NCBI GenBank assembly: GCA_007122315.1
Contig: SKUB01000319.1
Location: forward strand, 1-46,270
Source of the DNA: Pseudomonadales bacterium
Lineage (GTDB): Bacteria > Pseudomonadota > Gammaproteobacteria > Pseudomonadales > Azotimanducaceae
Length of the DNA stretch: 46,270 bases
Reading direction: 5' to 3'
The notes under the pieces are model-generated. The model had not been told where the DNA came from. It did no database searches and was given only the letters and a program-made list of their open reading frames with translations. Within the stretch, counting starts at the first letter, position 1. Each line of letters begins with the position of its first letter. The position numbers and the translations under genes are program-made. Shown here one piece after another: positions 27,124 through 35,279 of the stretch.

Positions 27124-28469
27124 GCACAGCCGGTCCACTGTCGCTGCGCCTGCGGCTGCTGTTGGCGGCTGCACTGGTGCTGGTGCTGTTCCTGTCAGGA
27201 ACCGGTGCCATCCTGGACCGTGCGTTTCGAACCAGCATCGAGGACAGTGCCCGCGAACAGCTGCGCTTGCGGGTGCTGGCTCTGCTCGGGACCGCCGACG
27301 TGATGGCAGGCCGCCTCACCCTGCCGGTGCTGCAGGCGGAACCGCGGCTCAACCAGCCTGGATCGGGACTCTACGCCAGGGTGCTCGACGGGCGTGGCCA
27401 GGAGGTCTGGGCGTCCCGCAGTCTGGTGGGACGCAGTGCGCCGCTCGCAGTGCCTATGCTGCCTCCGGGCGCATCGAGCTTCGATGCGCTCACGGACGCC
27501 GATGGCGCGGCCCTGTATCGCTTCAGTCTGGGCGTGGTCTGGGAGGCGCCTGAGGGCGACGCTCACCATGTGTTCGCAGTGGCGATGGCTCAGGCACCCT
27601 TCATGGCCGAGGCCCAGAGTTTCCGACGCGCCCTGTTCACGGGTCTCGGTGGTGCCGGTCTCGGCCTGTTACTGGTGCTGCTGGCCGTACTGGCGGCGGC
27701 AGTGCGGCCGCTGCGGCGCCTGGCCCGGGAAGTGGAACAGGTGGAGCGGGGCTCCGCCGAACGTCTCGATGATCGCTGGCCGGCCGAGATCGCCGGTCTG
27801 GCGCGCAACCTGAACATGCTGGTGGATCACGAGCGGGCGCGTCAGCAGCGCTACCGCAATACGCTCGACGACCTTGCCCACAGCCTCAAGACCCCGCTGG
27901 CGATTCTTCGCAACGCATTGGCCGATTCGCCGGACGCCGCACCGCTTGCCCACGAGCAGATCGAGCGCATGCAGACCATCGTCAACCACCATCTGCAGCG
28001 GGCCAGCGTCACCCGCAACCCGCTGCGGGCGCACCGCACCCCGCTGGCGCGGCCGGTACAGCGGGTTCTGGCGGGGCTCGAGCGTTTGCACGCCGACGCG
28101 CAGCTCGAACTGTCCGCTGACGTGGCGGAGTCGATCTCGGTGGCCGTGGATGAACGGGACCTCTACGAGATCGTCGGCAATCTGGCTGAAAACGCCTGCA
28201 AGTACAGCCGCCGTAGCGTCTGCGTGCGCGCCAGCCGGGAGGGTGACACCGTCGCGTTGACCGTCGCTGACGACGGCCCAGGCGTCCCGGCCGCGCTGCG
28301 GCATGCGGTGATCGACCGGGGGGCCCGGGCGGATACGACGACCAGTGGTCAGGGTATCGGCCTCGCTGTGGTCTCGGAACTGGTGGCTGCCTGGGACGGG
28401 GAACTGGCCATCGACACCGACGAGGTCCTCGGCGGTGCTGCGATCACCGTCACGCTACCCGCCGCCTGA
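27120..28469 (+). CDS. PhoQ-like sensor histidine kinase
   Basis: The 449-residue membrane kinase has helices at about 12-32 and 170-194 flanking a periplasmic sensor of roughly 135 residues, then a HAMP-like segment. The dimerisation box HSLKTPLAILRN has His254; HSLKTPLA is the form seen in PhoQ rather than HELRTP. N-box ENACKYS, G1 DDGPGVP and G2 GQGIGLAVV are present. The sensor lacks an obvious acidic patch like that of enterobacterial PhoQ, so divalent-cation sensing should not be assumed. It is the last gene of the PepSY-regulator-kinase set and is followed by palindromic repeats. Confidence 0.92.
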   Translation: MSTAGPLSLRLRLLLAAALVLVLFLSGTGAILDRAFRTSIEDSAREQLRLRVLALLGTADVMAGRLTLPVLQAEPRLNQPGSGLYARVLDGRGQEVWASRSLVGRSAPLAVPMLPPGASSFDALTDADGAALYRFSLGVVWEAPEGDAHHVFAVAMAQAPFMAEAQSFRRALFTGLGGAGLGLLLVLLAVLAAAVRPLRRLAREVEQVERGSAERLDDRWPAEIAGLARNLNMLVDHERARQQRYRNTLDDLAHSLKTPLAILRNALADSPDAAPLAHEQIERMQTIVNHHLQRASVTRNPLRAHRTPLARPVQRVLAGLERLHADAQLELSADVAESISVAVDERDLYEIVGNLAENACKYSRRSVCVRASREGDTVALTVADDGPGVPAALRHAVIDRGARADTTTSGQGIGLAVVSELVAAWDGELAIDTDEVLGGAAITVTLPAA

Positions 28470-28497
28470 CCGCCTCCCTCGATTCCCGCCAGGCCAA

Positions 28498-28654
28498 GTG
28501 GGAGCAAACGTCCGCGAAGGAAGCAGCCACAACTCAGTGGGAGCAAACGTCCGCGCAGCGGGCGTCGCGATCTGCGTCACGCCTGAACCCGCCGGCAGTC
28601 CTCGATCGCAAGGCCGGCCTGCGGCCTATGCGGCCCAGCGACCTACGCTCCCAC
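28498..28654. repeat. REP-like intergenic element, copy 2 (three units)
   Basis: Two direct copies of GTGGGAGCAAACGTCCGCG lie at 28498-28516 and 28537-28555, with GGGCGTCGCGATC after the second. An inverted unit ends in GCTCCCAC (28647-28654) and contains GGCCGGCCTGCGGCC and CGATCGCAAG. The blocks match those at 17798-17912. The element fills the gap between the convergent kinase and CPXCG genes. Confidence 0.7.
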
Positions 28655-28684
28655 TGATCAATCGCGAGGTTCCGGCGCGCCGGA

Positions 28685-28876
28685 TCAGACCTCCGAGTCG
28701 GTGAGGGCTTCGAGGCTCAGGAGTTCACCGTCGGGGGACAGCTGCCAGCGCAGCAGGATGGGCTGGCAGCATACGGCACAATCCTCCCAGGTCTCGTCGC
28801 TGCCCGATCCGGGATCGAGCAGGGTGCCGAAGGTCTCACCGCAGTAGGGGCAGTCGACGACCACGTCGTCGATCAT
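28685..28876 (-). CDS. CPXCG-motif cysteine-rich small protein
   Basis: This 63-residue protein has two Cys pairs, Cys9/Cys12 in CPYCG and Cys33/Cys36 in CAVCC, spaced as in a zinc ribbon. It matches the small bacterial CPXCG family of unknown function. The frame is entirely protein-like (acidic with a C-terminal WQLSPDGELLSLEAL). It overlaps the 3' end of the DUF349 gene by four bases (ATGA), so it is translated from the same message. Confidence 0.88.
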   Translation of the reverse strand: MIDDVVVDCPYCGETFGTLLDPGSGSDETWEDCAVCCQPILLRWQLSPDGELLSLEALTDSEV

Positions 28877-31539
28877 GAGGCTGCATCCAGCGCCTGCGAA
28901 ATGGCCTTGCGTGCCCGCTCCCGCAGTGCCGCATCCCCGGCGGCGGCCGTGATCCCGGCCAGCGCCGCTGCCACGGGATCGGCCGCGTTCTCGCCACGCA
29001 GCCCGGACTCCAGACGCTTCACCTGTCGCTCCATGCGCAGCTCGGCATCCTCGTCAGGGCAGTCGATGCCCAGGGCGAGTTCGAGATCAACGACTGCAGC
29101 CCGTGCCACGTTGACATCAGCGGGTGCCGGTTCCGCAGTCGCGAGGGCCTGTTCCGCATCCAGCAGAGCCTGCCGCCGCGCACTGTCCTGCGCCAGCGCG
29201 GCCGCGTCCTTGCGGATTCCTTCGAGTTGCCGCCGCAGGCCATCGAGGCGTTTGGCCACACCGGCGTTGCCGGGTGCTTCCTTGTCCAGTCCCTGCAGTC
29301 GCGCTCCGGCATCCCGCAGCGCCGCTGCGTCGATGCCGTCTCGAGCACGCAGTGGACGCTGTTTGCGTTCGCGGCAGTCGGCCTCGAGTGCCGCGATGAC
29401 AGCGGCCACCTCGGCGAAGCTTGACTCGAACGCCGCGTTGGCCGCGTTCGCCTGCTCGTCCAGGGTGGCGAACAGGGTGTCGCAGGCGGTGCGAAAGGCG
29501 TCCCAGAGTTTGCGATCGACGCTGCGCGGTGTGATGTCCACCCGCTTCCAGGCGGCCTGCAGGCGACGGGCCGCTGCTGGGCTGCTCGCGTCCGGAGCGG
29601 CCGCCAGGGCTTCGGCGTCGCGGATCAACGCTTCCTTGGTCTCGATGTTCGCCTGCCAGCGCGCCTCCAGTCGGTCGCGCAGTTTCCGGGTCAGGGCGTG
29701 ATAGCGGCGGCCGATTCCGCGCTCGCGGGGATCCACGTCCGCGTACTGCCGCCACTCCTTGCGCGCCTGCTGGTAGATCCGCTCCACCGCGCGCCAGTCG
29801 GGCGCGACCCAGTCATAGCCGTCGAGAAAGGCCTCGAGTTCGTCACAGATCCGGCGCCGGTTTTCGGCATTGAAACGATGTCGTTCCGCCTGCGCCTCGA
29901 AGAAGCTGCGGGCCGGGGCGAATGCGGCTTCAGCGGCCGCGTTGAAACGTTCGACCAGCGCCAGGCCCTCCTCGTCGCGGGCCGGGCCGAGCTCGTTCCA
30001 CTGGCTGCGCAGCTGTTTCACCCGGGCTGCGCGGGGCTCCGGTGCGAGATCCGCATCCGCGGCAAGCGCCTCCATGGCAGCGCACAGGTCCCGCCGCTTG
30101 GGCGCGGTCGCGAACTGCTGCCAGTCCGCCAGGTCATCGAGTCGGGCGAGGACGCCATCGGCGCGTTGCCGCAGTCTGTCGTTGGCCTGGGCAGGCAACT
30201 CGCTGAGCAGCGCTTCGAGCTCGCCGCGCATGGCGCGCGCCTGCCGCATGCGGCCCTGCTCGATGGCGCGCTCCAGCCGCGCCACGTTGCGCCGCACCTG
30301 CTCGGCTCTGTTGCGCTGCTTGCGGGTCCGCTCGGTCAGGCGTGCGGCGAGCGCATCCCGGGCCTCCTGCAGGGCGCGCACGGCGGCAGGAGCGGGACAC
30401 TGCTCAGGCCAGTCGATCGCTGCCAGCGCATCCCCGCAGCTGGCGAGTTGCTGTTCGACGGTCGCGGCCGTGGCCTCCTCGGGCAGCTCGGGCGGAGGTG
30501 GCACCGTATGCAGGCGATCGAGTGCGGTGAGCAGGCGGCTGAGGACGGCTTCGGCTGCCGCGTGTCGTCGCGCCAGTTCGGGTGGCGGCTCCAGGGTCTG
30601 GCCGATGTCCTCCCAACGTCCCTGCTCGAGCGCGAGGGCGGTGCGCCATTGATTGCGCTCCGATGCCGGTTCCGGATGCGTCTCCATCTGCGTGCAGATC
30701 TGGGCCAGCAGGCGTTCCAGGGCGGTGACCGCGGTCGCCTGTTCAGCGGCCGCTTCGCTTTGAGCGCGTTCGGCCGCGGCCGCGGCCTCGATCCGGTCCT
30801 GTTCGGTCCTGAGCCGGTCGCGCAGGGTCTGCGCCATGGCCGCGAAGCTCGTGACGGCCTCCGGAGCATCAGGCAGAGTCTGACCGAAGCGTGCCATGGG
30901 TTCGGCCAGCGCGTCCCGCTCGCGGCACAGGGCCTGCTGCTGTTCCTCGAGCCAGCGCAGCCGTTCGGCCAGACGCGGTTCGTCCTCGACGCGGGCGAGG
31001 TGCCGCATGTCTTCGGCCAGTGCCGTCAACCGCTGATCGATCTCCCCGCTGCGCTGCCGCGTTTGGCGCAGCACGTCGAGTCGGTCCCGCATCAGCCGGG
31101 CCACCGCCTTGTCCTTGTCCCGACAGACCTTCTCCACCTGGCGCAGGGCGGCTTCCGCAACCAGGCGCTCAGCGGCGGCGTGGCGTACCGGTGCCAGGGG
31201 ATGGTGGCAGGCGACATCTGCCAGCAGATCGTCGCCACTTAGACTTTCCAGCAGCGGCTGCCAATGCTCGCTGCGGGTGACCGCATCGAGGAGCTGGCGC
31301 CGGCGGGCAAGAGCATCGCTCAACGCGATCAGCGTGAAGGGATCGAGCCCGGCGTCGAACAGCTGCGCGAGTCTTTTCCGGGCCGGGCCGGCCAGCTCAG
31401 GCTCGTCCATGCTCGCCAGCAGCTGTTCCGGGTCATCCGTCCGGGCAATGGCAGCCCTGCGCTGAGCCGGACCCTGATCCGTTGCCTCCGGAGCCTCGGT
31501 CCGCTTCGAACCGAGGCGATCAAGCAGCCTGCGGATCAT
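28873..31539 (-). CDS. Large DUF349-domain protein
   Basis: The 888-residue protein is highly charged, almost wholly helical, and rich in Ala, Arg, Glu and Leu, with coiled-coil stretches. It shows repeated DUF349-type blocks such as WNELGPARDEEGLALVERFNAA and AWKRVDITPRSVDRKLWDAFR, recurring roughly every 70-90 residues. It begins MIRRLLDRLGSKRTE with no signal peptide, so it is cytoplasmic. The closest named relatives are the DUF349 proteins of Gammaproteobacteria, whose role is unknown. It is flanked by two small metal-binding-type proteins, and the CDGSH gene ends right at its start. Confidence 0.88.
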   Translation of the reverse strand: MIRRLLDRLGSKRTEAPEATDQGPAQRRAAIARTDDPEQLLASMDEPELAGPARKRLAQLFDAGLDPFTLIALSDALARRRQLLDAVTRSEHWQPLLESLSGDDLLADVACHHPLAPVRHAAAERLVAEAALRQVEKVCRDKDKAVARLMRDRLDVLRQTRQRSGEIDQRLTALAEDMRHLARVEDEPRLAERLRWLEEQQQALCRERDALAEPMARFGQTLPDAPEAVTSFAAMAQTLRDRLRTEQDRIEAAAAAERAQSEAAAEQATAVTALERLLAQICTQMETHPEPASERNQWRTALALEQGRWEDIGQTLEPPPELARRHAAAEAVLSRLLTALDRLHTVPPPPELPEEATAATVEQQLASCGDALAAIDWPEQCPAPAAVRALQEARDALAARLTERTRKQRNRAEQVRRNVARLERAIEQGRMRQARAMRGELEALLSELPAQANDRLRQRADGVLARLDDLADWQQFATAPKRRDLCAAMEALAADADLAPEPRAARVKQLRSQWNELGPARDEEGLALVERFNAAAEAAFAPARSFFEAQAERHRFNAENRRRICDELEAFLDGYDWVAPDWRAVERIYQQARKEWRQYADVDPRERGIGRRYHALTRKLRDRLEARWQANIETKEALIRDAEALAAAPDASSPAAARRLQAAWKRVDITPRSVDRKLWDAFRTACDTLFATLDEQANAANAAFESSFAEVAAVIAALEADCRERKQRPLRARDGIDAAALRDAGARLQGLDKEAPGNAGVAKRLDGLRRQLEGIRKDAAALAQDSARRQALLDAEQALATAEPAPADVNVARAAVVDLELALGIDCPDEDAELRMERQVKRLESGLRGENAADPVAAALAGITAAAGDAALRERARKAISQALDAAS

Positions 31540-31779
31540 TCAGAGCGCGGCATGGGAGCCGTCACACAGGGGCGCTTTGCCGGTGCGCTTGCAGCCGCAG
31601 AAGTACAGGGTCTTGTCCGCATCTGCGGTGAAGGGCAGTGGCTCGAACGCTGTTCCCTGATGGGAGCCGTCGCAGAACGGCTGTTTGGCGCTGCGCCCGC
31701 AGGCGCACCAGAAATACTTTTTGCCGGCTGTGACGTCCACAGCGAAAGGAGTCTTGCTGGCGATGACGGGTTCGCTCAT
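31540..31779 (-). CDS. Double CDGSH iron-sulfur protein
   Basis: The 79-residue protein contains two complete CDGSH (mitoNEET-type) 2Fe-2S sites: Cys25, Cys27, Cys36 and His40, then Cys61, Cys63, Cys72 and His76. The tandem arrangement suits a monomer carrying two clusters. Bacterial members are cytoplasmic and linked to iron-sulfur or redox handling, though no reaction is established. AGGAGGC lies upstream of the ATG. Its stop directly abuts the DUF349 start, suggesting co-expression. Confidence 0.93.
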   Translation of the reverse strand: MSEPVIASKTPFAVDVTAGKKYFWCACGRSAKQPFCDGSHQGTAFEPLPFTADADKTLYFCGCKRTGKAPLCDGSHAAL

Positions 31780-31800
31780 GCGTGGTGCCTCCTGTTGATT

Positions 31801-32667
31801 TCAGCTGTAGTCCCGGTCGTTCCACCAGGGGTAGAACGCCGGCATGTCCTGACTGGGCCGCCCTGGAAACTGCGGCGGGCGCTTCTCCAGGAAGGAGGTG
31901 ACGCCTTCTTTCGCGTCCGCAGTACGGCCGAGCGCGAAGATGGCCCGGGAGTCTACCTTGTGGGCCTCCATGGGATGGTCCGCGCCGAGCAGGCGCCACA
32001 TCATCTGTCGGGTCAGCGCCACGGAGACGGCCGAGGTGTTCTCGGCGATCTCCCGGGCGATCTCCCGGGCCCGGGGCAGCAGCTGATCCGGCGGCAGCAC
32101 CTCCTTGACCAGACCGCCGGCGAGGGCTTCCGAGGCGGGGAAAACGCGACCGGAGTACGTCCACTCCAGGGCCTGACTGATGCCCACGACCCGCGGCAGG
32201 AACCAGCTCGAGCAGGCCTCGGGAACGATGCCGCGGCGGGCGAACACGAAGCCGAAGCGGGCGTTCTCCGATGCCAGCCGGATGTCCATGGGCAGCTGCA
32301 TGGTCACGCCGACACCTACGGCCGGACCGTTCACGGCGGCAATGACGGGCTTCACGCACTCGAAAATACGCAGCGTCAGCAGGCCCCCGCCGTCCCGCGG
32401 GGCGGCAGCGTCGACTTTGGGATGATCGTCCCGCGCCTCGTAGTTGAACGTGTCGCCCCCCTTTTCGAGGTCCGCGCCCGCGCAGAAGCCGCGGCCTTCG
32501 CCGGTGACGATGATGGCGCGCACGGCGTCGTCCGCGTCCGCTGCATCGAAAGCCTCGATCATCTCGGTCATCATCGTGCCGTTGAAGGCATTCAGACGCT
32601 CAGGCCGATTCAGGGTGAGGGTGAGGATGCCGTCCTCGACTTCGTAGCGAATGGTTTCGAACGCCAT
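31801..32667 (-). CDS. Enoyl-CoA hydratase/isomerase (crotonase) family enzyme
   Basis: The predicted 288-residue protein is a crotonase. RPERLNAFN and GRGFCAGADL (59-67) form the CoA and oxyanion-hole region, NGPAVGVGVTMQLPMDIRLAS the second block, and RRGIVPEACSSW supplies Glu150 as candidate catalytic acid/base. It hydrates or isomerises 2-enoyl-CoA in fatty-acid-like beta-oxidation; the exact substrate is unknown. ATG 32667-32665 is preceded by TAGGAGC on the minus strand. The open frame extends much further upstream without family-like sequence. It is divergent from the acyl-CoA dehydrogenase pair. Confidence 0.9.
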   Translation of the reverse strand: MAFETIRYEVEDGILTLTLNRPERLNAFNGTMMTEMIEAFDAADADDAVRAIIVTGEGRGFCAGADLEKGGDTFNYEARDDHPKVDAAAPRDGGGLLTLRIFECVKPVIAAVNGPAVGVGVTMQLPMDIRLASENARFGFVFARRGIVPEACSSWFLPRVVGISQALEWTYSGRVFPASEALAGGLVKEVLPPDQLLPRAREIAREIAENTSAVSVALTRQMMWRLLGADHPMEAHKVDSRAIFALGRTADAKEGVTSFLEKRPPQFPGRPSQDMPAFYPWWNDRDYS

Positions 32668-32755
32668 GAGTGCTCCTAAAGGGTCTGAATTCCGGCCGGT
32701 ATCTTGCCCGGATCGGGATTCGTCTGCCATGGGCGTCGACCCGGCAATCTCTGGC

Positions 32756-32819
32756 AGGCTCTGAATCGGCTTAGGCCCGCACAGCTGTGGCGCAGCGAGG
32801 TCAGAGCCTCCCTTGCCCC
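32756..32819. promoter_or_regulatory. Nested inverted repeats in the divergent beta-oxidation promoter region
   Basis: AGGCTCTGA (32756-32764) is an exact inverted match of TCAGAGCCT (32811-32819), and between them lies the palindrome CACAGCTGTG (32780-32789). The region separates the enoyl-CoA hydratase from the acyl-CoA dehydrogenases. It may be an operator for a TetR- or FadR-type repressor not encoded here, or a stem-loop in the leader. Confidence 0.4.
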
Positions 32820-32868
32820 TCCCCGGACCCGCGCATATCATTCGCCGGCTGCATGGGAGAGCGCCATC

Positions 32869-34074
32869 ATGGAATTGAAGCTGCGCGAGGACGACCTCGC
32901 TTTTCAACGGGAAGTGCGTGAGTTTCTCGATCGCCACTGGCCCGAGGACGTGCGTGAGGCACGCCGCAATACAGGTCGCTTCGAGGAATCCAAAGGCGAG
33001 GCGCCGGAGGTCCGGCGCTTCTTCGATGCCCTGAACGAACGGGGCTGGGCGGTACCGAACTGGCCGCAGGAGTGGGGCGGCACGGACTGGACGCCCACCC
33101 AGAAGTACATCTGGGACAAGGAAACAGCCCGCGCCGAGTGCCCGCAGCTGTCCGCTTTTGGCGCGCGTATGCTGGCCCCGGTGCTCTACACCTGGGGCTC
33201 GGACGAGCAGAAGGAGCACTTTCTGCCGGCGATCCGCGAGCAGAAGATGATCTGGTGCCAGGGGTATTCCGAGCCCGGCGCCGGGTCCGACCTCGCAGCG
33301 CTCTCCACCCGGGCGGTGCGTGACGGTGACGACTACGTGGTCAACGGCACCAAGATCTGGACCTCCGGGGCCCACGTCGCGGACTGGATGTTCTGTCTGG
33401 TGCGCACGGCCACCGACGGCAAGCGGCAGGAAGGCATCAGTTTCCTGCTCATCGACATGAAAAGCCCCGGCATCACCGTCAATCCCATCCACCTGCTTGG
33501 CGGCATCCACTCGGTGAACGAGGTGGAGTTGAAGGACGTACGGGTTCCGGCGAAGAACCTGGTGGGAGAAGAAAACAAGGGCTGGACCTACGCCAAGGGT
33601 CTGCTGACCCACGAGCGGACCGGCATCGCCGGCGTCGCCCGCAGCGAAATGACCCTGGCGCGCCTGAAGAAGGTTGCGACTGAGACCAGTGTCGATGGCG
33701 GCAGCCTGTGGGACGATGCGGACTTCCGCCGCCGGGTCATCGAACTCGAGATCGATCTCGAGGCGCTGGCCATGACCGAACTCCGGGTCCTGTCCCAGGT
33801 GGAGCAGGGCGGTGCGCCGGGTCCGGAGTCCTCCATTCTGAAGATCCGCGGTACCGAGATCAGCCAGACCCTGCAGGTCATGCAGATCGAGGCCTTCGGC
33901 TATTACGGCATGCCCTATCCCGATCAGACGCTCATCGACAATGAAGGCCCCATCGGCGAGCCGTTCGCTCTCGCGGCCATGCAGGCCATGCTCTACGGAC
34001 GTGCTTCAACCATCTTCGGCGGATCCAACGAGATCCAGAAGAACATCATCTCCAAGGCGGTGCTTGGGCTCTGA
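32869..34074 (+). CDS. Acyl-CoA dehydrogenase, larger subunit-like
   Basis: The 401-residue protein is an FAD-dependent acyl-CoA dehydrogenase. YSEPGAGSDLAAL (133-145) is the acyl-CoA dehydrogenase signature, ATEISQT-like RGTEISQTLQVMQIEAFG lies in the C-terminal helical domain, and GRASTIFGGSNEIQKNI (about 376-392) closes the flavin site. It forms alpha,beta-desaturated CoA esters and passes electrons to ETF. It starts at ATG 32869 with GGGAGAG upstream. A second, shorter homologue follows after 33 bases, suggesting a heteromeric enzyme of the type known in steroid side-chain catabolism; substrate is not established. Confidence 0.93.
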   Translation: MELKLREDDLAFQREVREFLDRHWPEDVREARRNTGRFEESKGEAPEVRRFFDALNERGWAVPNWPQEWGGTDWTPTQKYIWDKETARAECPQLSAFGARMLAPVLYTWGSDEQKEHFLPAIREQKMIWCQGYSEPGAGSDLAALSTRAVRDGDDYVVNGTKIWTSGAHVADWMFCLVRTATDGKRQEGISFLLIDMKSPGITVNPIHLLGGIHSVNEVELKDVRVPAKNLVGEENKGWTYAKGLLTHERTGIAGVARSEMTLARLKKVATETSVDGGSLWDDADFRRRVIELEIDLEALAMTELRVLSQVEQGGAPGPESSILKIRGTEISQTLQVMQIEAFGYYGMPYPDQTLIDNEGPIGEPFALAAMQAMLYGRASTIFGGSNEIQKNIISKAVLGL

Positions 34075-34107
34075 CGGCCCATCCCCCAAACGGCAAGAGG
34101 AAGATTC

Positions 34108-35241
34108 ATGGATTTCTCGCTCTCCGATGAGCAGTCCCTGCTCAAGGACTCCGTCGAACGCTTCATCCAGAACGACTATGACTTTGACAAACGGCGCAAG
34201 GTCATGGCCGAGGAGGATGGCTTCAGCCGCAAGAACTGGCAGCAGTTCGCGGAACTCGGCTGGCTCGCCATTCCCTTCTCCGAGGAGGATGGCGGCTTCG
34301 GCGGGGGTGCCATCGAGCTGATGCTCATCATGGAGCAGATCGGCCGCGGTCTCGTGGTGGAACCCTATCTGCCGACGGTGGTGCTTGCGGGCGGTTTTCT
34401 GCGCCGTGCCGGCTCCAGCGCCCAGAAGGAGCAGTACCTGGCCAGCATCATCGACGGCAGCAAGCTCGGTGCCTTCGCCTTTGCTGAGCCCCAGGGCCGC
34501 TTCAACCTTGCGGATCTCACCACCACGGCCAAGGCCGAGGGTGAAGGTTTCACCCTGAACGGCCACAAGTGCGTGGTCCTCAATGGTCCTTCCGCTGACT
34601 TCTTCGTGGTCTCGGCGCGCACCGCGGGTGATCAGCGCGATGCGAAAGGCATCAGCCTGTTCCTGGTGGATGCCGACGCCAAGGGCCTGTCCCGGCGGGA
34701 TTATCCGACTGTGGATGGCCTGCGTGGTTCCGAGGTGATGCTCGAGAACGTCAAGGTGGGCAAGGACGCGCTGATAGGTGACAAGGATGCTGCGCTGCCG
34801 CTGATCGAAGCGGTGATCGACGATGCCACCCTGGCCGTTGGTTGCGAAGCGGTAGGCGGCATGGAGGTGCTGTACAAGGCCACCGTCGAGTACTCCAAGC
34901 AACGGGTGCAGTTCGGTCAGCCCATCGGCAAATTCCAGGTGCTGCAGCATCGGATGGTCGACATGTTCATGGAGTACGAGCAGTCCAAATCACTGATGTA
35001 CATGGCTGCCATGCGCCTCGACGAGGGCTATAACGACGCCGCCAAGAGAGCGGTGTCCGGCTTCAAGGTCCAGGTCGGTAAATCCGGCCGCTTCGTGGGT
35101 CAGCAGGCGGTACAGCTGCACGGCGGCATGGGCATGACCGAAGAGCTGTCCGTCGGCCATTACTTCAAGCGCCTGACCATGATCGATACGCTGTTCGGCA
35201 ACGTGGACTTTCACCTCAAGCGCTACGGCAGCTTCGAGTGA
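34108..35241 (+). CDS. Acyl-CoA dehydrogenase, partner subunit-like
   Basis: The 377-residue protein is a second acyl-CoA dehydrogenase homologue. It starts MDFSLSDEQSLLKDSVERF and has AFAEPQGRFNLADL in place of the usual TEPxAGSD. Its C terminus has QQAVQLHGGMGMTEELSVGHYFKRL and lacks the GGSNEIQ-like ending of its neighbour. Degenerate signature elements in one member are usual for alpha2beta2 dehydrogenases with only part of each active site. AAGAGGAAG lies before the ATG. It shares an operon with the preceding gene. Confidence 0.92.
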   Translation: MDFSLSDEQSLLKDSVERFIQNDYDFDKRRKVMAEEDGFSRKNWQQFAELGWLAIPFSEEDGGFGGGAIELMLIMEQIGRGLVVEPYLPTVVLAGGFLRRAGSSAQKEQYLASIIDGSKLGAFAFAEPQGRFNLADLTTTAKAEGEGFTLNGHKCVVLNGPSADFFVVSARTAGDQRDAKGISLFLVDADAKGLSRRDYPTVDGLRGSEVMLENVKVGKDALIGDKDAALPLIEAVIDDATLAVGCEAVGGMEVLYKATVEYSKQRVQFGQPIGKFQVLQHRMVDMFMEYEQSKSLMYMAAMRLDEGYNDAAKRAVSGFKVQVGKSGRFVGQQAVQLHGGMGMTEELSVGHYFKRLTMIDTLFGNVDFHLKRYGSFE

Positions 35242-35279
35242 TGCTGTCCCTGTGACTGCGCATCCATGAGGTCTCCACG

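Noticed and set aside
28498-28654. CRISPR array
   Set aside because: Only two direct copies at irregular spacing and one inverted copy; no uniform spacers or cas genes.
29698-31242. Long plus-strand frame across the DUF349 gene
   Set aside because: It is antisense to a coherent helical protein and shows no domain motif or ribosome-binding site.
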